Source of the DNA: JAOBAU01 sp034667465 | GTDB taxonomy: Bacteria > Acidobacteriota > Thermoanaerobaculia > Gp7-AA8 | DNA length: 64,000 nucleotides | NCBI GenBank assembly: GCA_034667465.1 | Contig: JAXDJV010000004.1 | Span: forward strand, 124,001-188,000 | Reading direction: 5' to 3' | Shown here: piece by piece, positions 25,687 to 33,164 of the stretch | How the letters are laid out: every line of letters starts with the position of its first letter | Numbering within the stretch: the stretch's first letter is position 1 | Program-made: the position numbers and the translations under genes | The notes under the pieces: model-generated | What the model was told of the DNA's origin: nothing | Seen by the model: only the letters and a program-made list of their open reading frames with translations | The model's database searches: none

Positions 25687-26717
25687 GATGAAAATGTGGA
25701 GGTGGCGCGAAGCTCGGCGGCGATCTCGGCGCGGATGCGGAACGCGCGATCGGGCACTGTCGGATCTCCGGTCTCCTGCATCGCCAGTGCGGGACAGAAC
25801 GGATAGGTCGCAATCGCGCCGCCTGCTTCGAGCAGCGCGTCATTCACGGTTACCGACATCGAGGCCGCTTCGCGCCGCACGTCTGACGCGTGCCACAACT
25901 CGCGCAGGGCGGAGTCGCGCACGTTGCCGATCGGTTTGACGCGCCACTGCATGCAGGGGAAGACGTTTCCTTCCGCGTCGATGGCGAGCGTCAGCCGTCC
26001 AATGCCGCAGTTCGCGCCGCCTTTCGTTCGCTCCGTCGACGGAATCGAGCCGCCGCCGAGGCCTGCGTCGATGACGCGGCGAACGGCGGCGGGGGAGGCG
26101 GCGTACTGCAGCGGCTCGAGACTGCCGTCATCGCGCGGCGTGATGTGCGGATCGATTTGCAGCGGCAGATCGAGCCGCTCGGCGAGCGCGATCATCTCGT
26201 CGATCTCGTGCTCGTTGAGAGCTGTGATCGGCGTTTTCATCAGCACCGCCACGTTCCGCGCGGTCAGCCGCTCGATGCCGGCCAGCGCCGCGTCGAATGA
26301 ACCGGCGCGTTTCGTGGCGGCATCGTGCACGGCGGCGGTCGCGCCGTGAATGCTCACTTCGACGCAGAGCGGCGGCAGCGCGGCGATGCGATCGGCCGCT
26401 TCGTCATCGATGAGCGACGCGTTCGTGAAGATGCGCAGCGCGAATGCGCGAACGCGCGCCGCTTCGGCGATGCGGAAGAATTCGGGATGGGCGAGCGGCT
26501 CACCGCCGGTCAGCGCGACGGTCAGCGTGCCGAGTGCGCGCAATTCGTCGAGCACCGCGATCCATTCATCGCCTGACAAACGGGTGCGATCGAAGTGCCG
26601 CGGGTTGTAGCAAAAGACGCAGCGCCAGTTGCACGCGTACGTCAGTTCGAGCTGCACGGTGAGCGGCTGCGCCAGTTGCAGCGCGCGCAGTTTCGAGCGA
26701 TACGAACCGTCGCTCAT
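25683..26717 (-). CDS. Radical SAM enzyme with SPASM/Twitch-like C-terminus
   Basis: A 344-aa enzyme. The SAM-cluster motif CxxxCxxC is C29/C33/C36 (CNWRCVFC), followed by ALTGGEP. The C-terminal region has C237 (NCGIG), C255 (FPCMQW with GN afterwards) and C308 (YPFCPA), fewer than a full seven-cysteine SPASM domain. Enzymes of this kind install thioether or carbon-carbon bonds in ribosomal peptides. It is coupled to the PqqD gene (ATGA) and the kinase gene (GTGA). The substrate is inferred to be the 54-aa peptide encoded just upstream. Confidence 0.9.
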   Translation of the reverse strand: MSDGSYRSKLRALQLAQPLTVQLELTYACNWRCVFCYNPRHFDRTRLSGDEWIAVLDELRALGTLTVALTGGEPLAHPEFFRIAEAARVRAFALRIFTNASLIDDEAADRIAALPPLCVEVSIHGATAAVHDAATKRAGSFDAALAGIERLTARNVAVLMKTPITALNEHEIDEMIALAERLDLPLQIDPHITPRDDGSLEPLQYAASPAAVRRVIDAGLGGGSIPSTERTKGGANCGIGRLTLAIDAEGNVFPCMQWRVKPIGNVRDSALRELWHASDVRREAASMSVTVNDALLEAGGAIATYPFCPALAMQETGDPTVPDRAFRIRAEIAAELRATSTFSS

Positions 26718-26986
26718 GGACGAGACTCCGCGTCGACGACGAGCGCGCGAGCGTGCATCGCGTCGAGAAATTCGCGCGTGTCGGATGCGGCTGCTTCGGG
26801 GGAGACGTCGAACTCCGCGGCGACGGCGGCGGCGATTGCGTCGTCGTCGCGGCCTCCATCGATCTGAGACCAGACGAATGTGCCGGCGGGATTCAAACCG
26901 ATCGTGTTGCCTGATCCGAGGTCGACGATGATCGCTTCACCATCGACGATCTGCCACGCGACGTTCGGACCGATCTTCGGAGTCAT
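26714..26986 (-). CDS. PqqD-like peptide recognition (RRE) protein
   Basis: A 90-aa winged-helix protein matching PqqD: IVDGEAIIVDLGSGNTIGLN, then FVWSQIDGG and the helical half with AAAVAAEFDVS. PqqD proteins bind the leader of the precursor peptide and bring it to the radical SAM enzyme. Its ATG follows the precursor stop by 12 nt and its stop overlaps the radical SAM start. Length is normal for the family. Confidence 0.9.
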   Translation of the reverse strand: MTPKIGPNVAWQIVDGEAIIVDLGSGNTIGLNPAGTFVWSQIDGGRDDDAIAAAVAAEFDVSPEAAASDTREFLDAMHARALVVDAESRP

Positions 26987-26998
26987 GAGGGTAACCGT

Positions 26999-27163
26999 TC
27001 AGCTGGTTGGGAACTGGGTGCAGATGGCGCTGCGTCCCGCGACTTTCGCGCAGGCCACGGCGAGGGTCTTGCGAACTTCCAGCATTTCCTGCCACGAGAT
27101 TGCCGGCTTTTCGTATGCGCGTTTGCGCGACTGCGGCGGCGTTGATTCTCTCGATTCCGGCAA
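26999..27163 (-). CDS. Candidate RiPP precursor peptide
   Basis: A 54-aa peptide starting at TTG with a perfect GGGAGG 5 nt upstream. The leader has RAYEKPAISWQEMLEVR (residues 15-31), the YEKP-type motif common in precursors of PqqD/radical SAM systems. The core follows as a short Ala/Lys-rich stretch with C38 and C48, ending QFPTS. Only 12 nt separate it from the PqqD gene. Two cysteines and a terminal serine offer targets for the radical SAM enzyme and the kinase. No longer ORF in another frame explains this stretch. It is too short for automatic callers. Identity as a precursor is inferred from position and leader, not shown. Confidence 0.75.
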   Translation of the reverse strand: MPESRESTPPQSRKRAYEKPAISWQEMLEVRKTLAVACAKVAGRSAICTQFPTS

Positions 27164-27218
27164 CTGTCCCTCCCGGCGGCGTGAACCGCTCGACGTTTAG
27201 CAAGAACTTCGCCGACAG

Positions 27219-27599
27219 CTAGGGCTGCGCGGCGGGTGCAGGCAGGTGGTGCTGCACAACCGTGGCGGCGGTTGCCTGCGCCTGCGTATGGCGCAACATC
27301 AACATGGCTCTGTCCTGGCAGCGGAACGCGGAGGCGCCGCAGAGATCGGCGTTGATCGGTTCGATGTCGATCCCTTCGATGGAGCGACTCGGCACCGTCA
27401 TCACGCCGCCGCTGACGAGCGTGAGCGTCGTCTGTCCGCCCGCGGTGCTGATGCCGACGACGCGAACGGCGCGGCCTTCGGTCATCCGGACGACGTCCGC
27501 GTGAGCCGGAGACGAAGCGAGGAGGATGAGCGAGCACGCCGCGAGTGCGGCGGGATACGTCGATGTGAATCTGAGTACGACGTGCAGCAGTGACCGCAA
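27219..27599 (-). CDS. Small exported protein with SH3-like strand-rich domain
   Basis: A 126-aa protein. It starts at TTG (27599) with GGAGG 5 nt upstream; a longer reading back to 27650 would lie inside the riboswitch and is rejected. The signal peptide ends SSPAHA. The mature part reads VVRMTEGRAVRVVGIS and GGVMTVPSRSIEGI, like the small beta domain found before lytic transglycosylase domains, but no transglycosylase follows. Two cysteines (DLCGASAFRCQD) may form a disulfide. It is the first gene after the minus-strand riboswitch and 55 nt before the precursor, with no terminator between. Confidence 0.65.
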   Translation of the reverse strand: MRSLLHVVLRFTSTYPAALAACSLILLASSPAHADVVRMTEGRAVRVVGISTAGGQTTLTLVSGGVMTVPSRSIEGIDIEPINADLCGASAFRCQDRAMLMLRHTQAQATAATVVQHHLPAPAAQP

Positions 27600-27606
27600 T
27601 GGACCC

Positions 27607-27694
27607 TCCGTTGGCAGCCGAACCATCCCTGAAACTGCCAGGGACTTCATGCTTTGCGTCCCTGCCTCACGACAGGTTTGCTCTTTTCACCGGA
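27607..27694 (-). promoter_or_regulatory. GEMM-I cyclic-di-GMP riboswitch, minus copy
   Basis: Read 5' to 3' on the minus strand. Hallmarks are GAGCAAACC, a helix capped by the GNRA loop GTGA, then GGGACGCAAAGC, then the second helix CCCTG/CAGGG. The conserved guanine (Vc2 position 20) reads G by my alignment, as in c-di-GMP rather than cAMP-GMP binders. P1 is TCCGGT (27694-27689) with AACGGA (27612-27607), one mismatch. That 3' strand contains the GGA of the Shine-Dalgarno used by the TTG at 27599, so control is probably at translation. Confidence 0.88.
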
Positions 27695-27770
27695 CGAGAC
27701 TCGATGGTCAGGACCAGGATTGCCAGGAATGGTAACACTAATGGTCGCGGCAAAAAGATTATTCCGGAGC

Positions 27771-27798
27771 TTGCTCGCCTGACATTTTGCGTTACACT
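27771..27798 (+). promoter_or_regulatory. Candidate promoter for the plus-strand riboswitch operon
   Basis: TTGCTC (27771-27776), a 16-nt spacer and TACACT (27793-27798). The predicted start near 27805 would put a hairpin (27818-27848) and the full aptamer in the leader. The match to consensus is moderate. Confidence 0.45.
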
Positions 27799-27817
27799 GC
27801 ACCATCACTTTTGGTAG

Positions 27818-27848
27818 CGGTACGGCAAAAGGGCTCTCCGCCGTACCG
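27818..27848 (+). other. Leader hairpin or operator palindrome upstream of the plus riboswitch
   Basis: A perfect 9-bp inverted repeat CGGTACGGC (27818-27826) with GCCGTACCG (27840-27848) and a 13-nt loop. No T tract follows, so it is not a standard terminator. A second small palindrome (GACGAT/ATCGTC, 27861-27876) lies just before the aptamer. Confidence 0.5.
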
Positions 27849-27874
27849 TAGTTCAATACAGACGATCACGATCG

Positions 27875-27962
27875 TCCGATGAAAAGAGCAAACCTGTCGT
27901 GAGGCAGGGACGCAAAGCATGAAGTCCCTGGCAGTTTCAGGGATGGTTCGGCTGCCATTGGA
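27875..27962 (+). promoter_or_regulatory. GEMM-I cyclic-di-GMP riboswitch, plus copy
   Basis: The aptamer core is identical to the minus copy. P1 is TCCGAT (27875-27880) with ATTGGA (27957-27962). Compared with the minus copy, one P1 pair changes from G-C to G-U, so pairing is kept where the sequence differs. The 3' strand overlaps GGAG (27960-27963), the Shine-Dalgarno for the ATG at 27971. Ligand binding that closes P1 would hide the ribosome site. Confidence 0.9.
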
Positions 27963-27970
27963 GAATGATG

Positions 27971-28477
27971 ATGCGAGGGGTTTCACGCCGTCGCAGTCTG
28001 TCGCCGCAGCGTTCCCGGGCCGGCGATCACAGGTTCACGTGCATCAGCGTCGCGATGATCCTGATCGCCGCCGCCTGCAACTCGACGCCGCTGCCGGCCG
28101 CTGCCGCATCGCGGCTCGACGGAGTCTGGGGTTCCGCGCAGGAGCTCTTCACCGCCGGCGCTGACGGCGCAACGCTCGACGTTCCCTGCGCGACGGCGCG
28201 TATCGAGCATCCGATCGTCATCGATGCGAACGGACGTTTCGACGTCGACGCTGCCTGGATCACCATCCGTCCTGTCGCTCCATCAGAAGGAGATCGCACC
28301 CCTCCGAAAGAAGCGGTGCGAATCAGCGGAGAGGTTCGATCCGGCGAGCTGGCGCTGACAGTGCATTTCACCGATTCCAAACGAATGAGCGAGCGGTTCA
28401 CGATGACGCGCGGCCGCATGACGCGCGTGCCCGTCTGCGCGCAGATTCGCAGCGACGACCAGGGGCGCACGGCATGA
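27971..28477 (+). CDS. Lipoprotein, first gene of the riboswitch-controlled operon
   Basis: A 168-aa protein. Three ATGs stand in tandem (27965, 27968, 27971); the third has the best distance (7 nt) to GGAG. An unusually long basic N-region (about 28 residues) precedes the lipobox LIAAAC. The mature part is a small beta domain (RFDVDAAWITIRPV, VRISGEVRSGELALTVHF). I do not recognise the family. Its end overlaps the start of a longer reading of the next gene, and the chosen start of that gene follows 26 nt later. Confidence 0.7.
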   Translation: MRGVSRRRSLSPQRSRAGDHRFTCISVAMILIAAACNSTPLPAAAASRLDGVWGSAQELFTAGADGATLDVPCATARIEHPIVIDANGRFDVDAAWITIRPVAPSEGDRTPPKEAVRISGEVRSGELALTVHFTDSKRMSERFTMTRGRMTRVPVCAQIRSDDQGRTA

Positions 28478-28503
28478 GCAACACCGACACGAAGGAGAGC
28501 TTT

Positions 28504-31500
28504 ATGGCTGTCAATCGCCTCATCAGGTTTTCGGCGCACGCGCTGCTGGCGTTCGCACTGCTGCTTCCGACGGCGGTGACGCCGCTGCTCGCGCAGACGC
28601 GGCAGGCGGCCGATCACGACGACAACGAGGGTGTCGAAGACGAGAACGCGAAGTTCCCGCCGATGCAGGTGAATCCGGAAGTCTTCAACGCCGCCGACGA
28701 AGTCTTCGTTGCGATCGCGCGGAAGATCCAGGACGGAACGGCGTCGATGATGGAGCGCCGCACGTACTTCGCGCTCTATCGTCAGTACTACCCGTTCACG
28801 CCGGAGTCGCGGCCGCCTGCGAACTGGCGGCTGACCGCGTGGAATCGCGCCGCCGCGCTCGATCCCGCTTCGTCCGCACAGGCGATGCGCTCGATGATGA
28901 GCGCGAAAGGAAACGTGAGCGCGTCCGCGCGCGTCACTCCTTCCGCGGTCACCGACTATCTCTGGAGCGGACTCGGCCAGCAGGCGCCCTGGTATCAGGG
29001 ACAGCCGCCGACGAACGACGCGCGCACTGCGACGCCCGACTGGGGCGCCGGCCGCGCCACCGCCATCTGGGTGAATCCGAACAACAAGAGCGACGTCCTC
29101 GTCGGCACCGCCTCTGGCGGCGTCTGGAAGACGACGAAGATGTCGGCGACGAAAGATGACGTGAACGCCATCTGGACTCCGCTGACCGACTTCGCGCCGT
29201 CGCTTTCCATCGGCTCCCTCACCGCGCAGGTCAGCGCGCTCGACGGCAACCGCCTCGGCCCCAACACGAAGATCTGGGCCGGAACCGGCGAAGGAAACTT
29301 CGGCGGCGGTCAGGTCGAAGGCATCGGTGTTTTGAAGAGCGTCGACGGCGGCGCGACTTGGCAGGTCAAACAGATTCCGTGGGTGCTCGAGACGACCGGC
29401 TTTCCGATGCTCGATCGGACGTCGATTCGCCGCATCGTCATCGATCCGCGAAACACCAACAACATGTGGGCGGCCGCCGATGGCGGTTTGTATCGCTCGA
29501 ACGACGCGGGCGACAGCTGGCGTCTGGTGACGACCGCTCCGTACTATAAGAAGTACGGTGACTGCTTCGGCGTCTACTGGCAGGACGTCGTCGTCGACGA
29601 CACCGCGCCGGCGGCCGGCGCACCGTCGTACATCTACGCGGCGTACTCGCGCACCGGCAACTCCGGCTGCTCCGCTCTTTCGCGTGAAGACAGTGGCATC
29701 TATCGCTCCAAGGATGACGGCGCGACGTGGGAAAGCATCTCAATGGCTCCGGCCAATTGTCCTGCCACCATTGCTGCTCCGACCGTCGTCGTCGGTACCG
29801 CCGCCACGCTGCCGGCCGGCACGTACAACTATCGTGTCACCGCGATCGTCGGCGGCGTCGAGACCGGGAACTCGTTTGCATCGGCCGATGCCGTGGTCGC
29901 GGCGAACGGCAAGGCGACCATCAGCTGGACCGCGGTCGCCGGCGCCACCGCGTACAACGTATATGGACGTGACACGGGCGCCGGTCTGACGAACACCTTT
30001 AACTACATCGGACAGTCGGCGACGACGTCCTTTGTCGACGACGGTTCGGTCGTTCCCGATGTGACGCGACCGATTCCGTACACGCGTGGCTATCGATGCG
30101 TCGGCAGCGGTTTCGCGGCCGGCGGTCTGACGAACATCACCACGGTCGCCGGCAACATCGGCCGCATCACGCTGACGCAGGCGCCGCAGAACAGGAAGCA
30201 CATCTACGCGCAGATTCAGAGCGTGGCGGCGAACACGCCGTCGCTCGGAATCTGGGAGACGACCGACGCCACCGCGGCGACGGTGGCGTGGACGACGCGG
30301 AACTCCGCGACGAACTACACCGGCGGCCAGGGCTGGTACGCGATGATCGGTTCCGTCAATCCGACAGCCGAGGCGCAGGTGATCGTCGGTGGACTCGACA
30401 TGTACGTGTCGCCCGACAACGCGACGACGCTCAACAAGACGTCGAGTTGGACGGGATGGGGAACGACGACATACGCACACGCCGATCAGCATCACGTCGT
30501 CTGGGTGAAAGGTTCCGTTCCGAAAGATGACGGCACGACCGACGCGCTCGACTGGGTCTATCTCGTCAACGACGGCGGCTTCATCGTCGGGACCGTGAAC
30601 AGCACCGCGGCCAACGGCGTGACGTGGGCGACGAACTGTCGCGGCATGATGACCGGCCAGAGCTACGGTATCGGCCAGAGCGCCGCACAAGCCAACGCCG
30701 TTCACCTCGGCAACCAGGACAACGGCGAACCGAAGGCCACGCTCACCGCCGGCAACATCACCTCATGGTGGGAAAGCCGCGGCGGTGACGGCGGCTTCGG
30801 CGACACGAGCCGTACCAACGACGCCAACGCGATGCAGGAGTATGTGTACGGCGGCATCTACTACACGACCAACATGGCGTACACGAACAGCGTCCCGGGC
30901 TGGACGTGCATCGGTGCGTTCGGCGGCTGTACGGCGACGTGCAATGGCTCGTGCATTCCGGACAACGCCATGGAATTCATCGCGCCGCTGACGCTCGATC
31001 GCAACAACATGGCGCGCGCCTTCACCGGCACGCGATTCGTCTATCGCAACACGAACACGTTCACCGGCGGTACGTGGGTCGTCTACAGCCCCGATCTCAC
31101 CACGACCAACAACGCCAACGACATCATTCACGTCCACTCCGCGTACAACAACGCCACGGCCGGCACCATCTACGCCGGCACGATCAACGGCCGCATCTGG
31201 CGGACGACGAACGGTACGTGCGACACCGCGAACTGCGCGACGTGGACCGATCTGACGAAGGCGCCGCTGCCGGCGCGCTCGTGCAACTGGATGGAGACCG
31301 ATCCGCTGAATGCGAATCGCGTCTATGTCGCGTACGGCGGCTTCAACACCGGCCACATCTTCCGCTCGACCGATGGCGGCACGACGTTCACCGATGTCTC
31401 GGGGCTGCTGCCGAACGAGCCGTTCGACACGATCGCCGTCGATCCGTCGAATGTGAACCGCGTCTTCGTCGCCAGCGATTCGGGCGTCTTCGTCAATGAA

Positions 31501-33147
31501 GATGCGTGGAACACGAACACGTGGATGCGCGTGAACAACGGCGTCCTGCCGCTCGGAAAGATCTACACGCTGGCGTACTCGCCGGCCAACAACAAACTGC
31601 GCGCCGTCACGCACGGCCGCGGACTTTGGGAGCTGACGGTTGCGGCAGGTTCGGCGTGCGGCGGCAGCGTGCCGGCCGCGCCGACCGGCGTGACGACGAC
31701 TCCGAGCAGCGGACAGGTCACCGTCTCCTGGACGGCGGTCGCCGGCGCGACGAGCTACAAGGTTTACCGCGTCGCCGGCAGCGCCTGTCCGACCAGCGAC
31801 ATCGGCACGGTGGTCGGCTCCGGCATCACCGGAACCTCCTTCGTCGATACGACGTCATGCACGGTCGGCAACTTCGCCTATCGCGTTGTCGCCGTGAACG
31901 CCGCGAACTGCGAAAGCCAGCCATCGAACTGCGTGACCGCGACCATCGCTGCACCGGTTGCACCTTCCTCGCTCACCGCGACCGCGAGCGGCTCGGGCCA
32001 GATCAACCTCTCGTGGCCGGCGGTCGCCGGCGCGAGCCGGTACGAGATCTTCCGCTACGACAACTCGACCTGTCCCGCGCCGAATAACGGGGTGCAGATC
32101 GCGAGCAATATCAGCGGCACGACGTACTCGAATACCGGCCTGACCAACGGAACGCCGTACGCGTACTACGTGCGCGTGCAGACGTCGTGTCCGGGCGCGC
32201 CGTTCTCCTCATGCGCGACCGCGACTCCGACCGCGTGCGCGCCGCTTGCCGCTCCGACGAGTGTCTCCGCGACTGCCACCGCACCGAACACGATCACGGT
32301 GACGTGGTCGACTGTCGCCGGCGCGACGTCGTACAAGGTTTATCGCGCCAGCGGTGCATGCACGGCGCCGAACGGCAGCTACACGCTGCTGACGAGCGGC
32401 GTCGCCGGTACGTCGTACAACGACGCGACGGCGACGTTCGGCAATCGCTACTCCTACAAAGTCGTCACGACCACCGCATGCGACTCCGCGCTTTCCGCGT
32501 CGTGTGCGTGGGCTGAAGCGTACGGCGACTGCGTGACCGCGCCGACGTTTGCCGGCGTCGGTACGGTCGTCACCGGCGCGGGCTCGACGTGCGGCATCGA
32601 TCTGACGTGGAGCGCCGGTACGACGAACTGCCCCGGCGCCGGCAGCATCAGCTACACGATCTATCGCAGCACCACCGCCGCTTTCCCGGCCATCGCCGCC
32701 AATCGCATCGTCTCCGGCGTCAGCACGACGACGTACACCGATTCGAATCAGCTGCAGGCCGGCGTTACGTACTACTACGAAGTGCATGCGGTCGACAGCC
32801 GCAACAACTCCGAAGACCTGAACGCCGTCGAGAAGAATGCGACGGCGCAGGGCGCCTGCACGGCGGCGCCGAATGACGTGCAGGTCTTCACCGTCACGGC
32901 GACCGGCGGCGCCGGCGCGACGTCGGGCCAGAACATTCTGCAGTGGGTGAATCCGGCCAGCGGCGCGCCCGGCACTACGGTGCGCGTCAACTACCGGACC
33001 GACACGTATCCGACCGGACCGACCGATGCCGCGGCGACCGTGCTCTTCACCGCGCGTCCGGTGTCGTTCGGCGCGAAGGATTCGTTCACACACAGCGGTC
33101 TGACGAACGGCACTACCTATTACTACGCGATCTGGGTGCAGTACTGA
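28504..33147 (+). CDS. Giant exported protein: BNR/sortilin-like propeller plus FN3 domains
   Basis: A 1547-aa secreted protein with a signal peptide (to about residue 30). Residues about 150-1030 hold a propeller with Asp-box (BNR) repeats: SVDGGATWQV, SNDAGDSWRL, SKDDGATWES, STDGGTTFTD. An FN3-like insert occurs near residue 430. Four or five FN3 domains follow (APTGVTTTPSSGQVTVSW and relatives, spaced about 90 residues). The ATG at 28504 has AAGGAG 8 nt upstream; an ATG 30 nt earlier lacks it. No C-terminal sorting domain or anchor is visible. Probably an extracellular carbohydrate- or protein-binding protein. Confidence 0.85.
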   Translation: MAVNRLIRFSAHALLAFALLLPTAVTPLLAQTRQAADHDDNEGVEDENAKFPPMQVNPEVFNAADEVFVAIARKIQDGTASMMERRTYFALYRQYYPFTPESRPPANWRLTAWNRAAALDPASSAQAMRSMMSAKGNVSASARVTPSAVTDYLWSGLGQQAPWYQGQPPTNDARTATPDWGAGRATAIWVNPNNKSDVLVGTASGGVWKTTKMSATKDDVNAIWTPLTDFAPSLSIGSLTAQVSALDGNRLGPNTKIWAGTGEGNFGGGQVEGIGVLKSVDGGATWQVKQIPWVLETTGFPMLDRTSIRRIVIDPRNTNNMWAAADGGLYRSNDAGDSWRLVTTAPYYKKYGDCFGVYWQDVVVDDTAPAAGAPSYIYAAYSRTGNSGCSALSREDSGIYRSKDDGATWESISMAPANCPATIAAPTVVVGTAATLPAGTYNYRVTAIVGGVETGNSFASADAVVAANGKATISWTAVAGATAYNVYGRDTGAGLTNTFNYIGQSATTSFVDDGSVVPDVTRPIPYTRGYRCVGSGFAAGGLTNITTVAGNIGRITLTQAPQNRKHIYAQIQSVAANTPSLGIWETTDATAATVAWTTRNSATNYTGGQGWYAMIGSVNPTAEAQVIVGGLDMYVSPDNATTLNKTSSWTGWGTTTYAHADQHHVVWVKGSVPKDDGTTDALDWVYLVNDGGFIVGTVNSTAANGVTWATNCRGMMTGQSYGIGQSAAQANAVHLGNQDNGEPKATLTAGNITSWWESRGGDGGFGDTSRTNDANAMQEYVYGGIYYTTNMAYTNSVPGWTCIGAFGGCTATCNGSCIPDNAMEFIAPLTLDRNNMARAFTGTRFVYRNTNTFTGGTWVVYSPDLTTTNNANDIIHVHSAYNNATAGTIYAGTINGRIWRTTNGTCDTANCATWTDLTKAPLPARSCNWMETDPLNANRVYVAYGGFNTGHIFRSTDGGTTFTDVSGLLPNEPFDTIAVDPSNVNRVFVASDSGVFVNEDAWNTNTWMRVNNGVLPLGKIYTLAYSPANNKLRAVTHGRGLWELTVAAGSACGGSVPAAPTGVTTTPSSGQVTVSWTAVAGATSYKVYRVAGSACPTSDIGTVVGSGITGTSFVDTTSCTVGNFAYRVVAVNAANCESQPSNCVTATIAAPVAPSSLTATASGSGQINLSWPAVAGASRYEIFRYDNSTCPAPNNGVQIASNISGTTYSNTGLTNGTPYAYYVRVQTSCPGAPFSSCATATPTACAPLAAPTSVSATATAPNTITVTWSTVAGATSYKVYRASGACTAPNGSYTLLTSGVAGTSYNDATATFGNRYSYKVVTTTACDSALSASCAWAEAYGDCVTAPTFAGVGTVVTGAGSTCGIDLTWSAGTTNCPGAGSISYTIYRSTTAAFPAIAANRIVSGVSTTTYTDSNQLQAGVTYYYEVHAVDSRNNSEDLNAVEKNATAQGACTAAPNDVQVFTVTATGGAGATSGQNILQWVNPASGAPGTTVRVNYRTDTYPTGPTDAAATVLFTARPVSFGAKDSFTHSGLTNGTTYYYAIWVQY

Positions 33148-33164
33148 TGCACGAGGACACCGTC

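Larger units (their letters stand above)
27612..27957. repeat. Perfect 78-bp inverted repeat formed by the two riboswitches
   Basis: 27612-27689 is the exact reverse complement of 27880-27957. Weaker similarity continues about 20 bp into the spacer on both sides (GTCC preceded by a GAC-ATC block). The 190-bp spacer holds the divergent promoters. Confidence 0.95.

Noticed and set aside
26937..27203. An 88-aa minus-strand frame across the precursor region
   Set aside because: It overlaps the PqqD start in a different frame, has no good ribosome site and shows no leader or domain signature.
27604..27986. Mirror-image short reading frames starting MKSLAVSGMVRLP on both strands
   Set aside because: They are translations of the identical riboswitch aptamers, not genes; the real starts lie after the aptamers with good ribosome sites.
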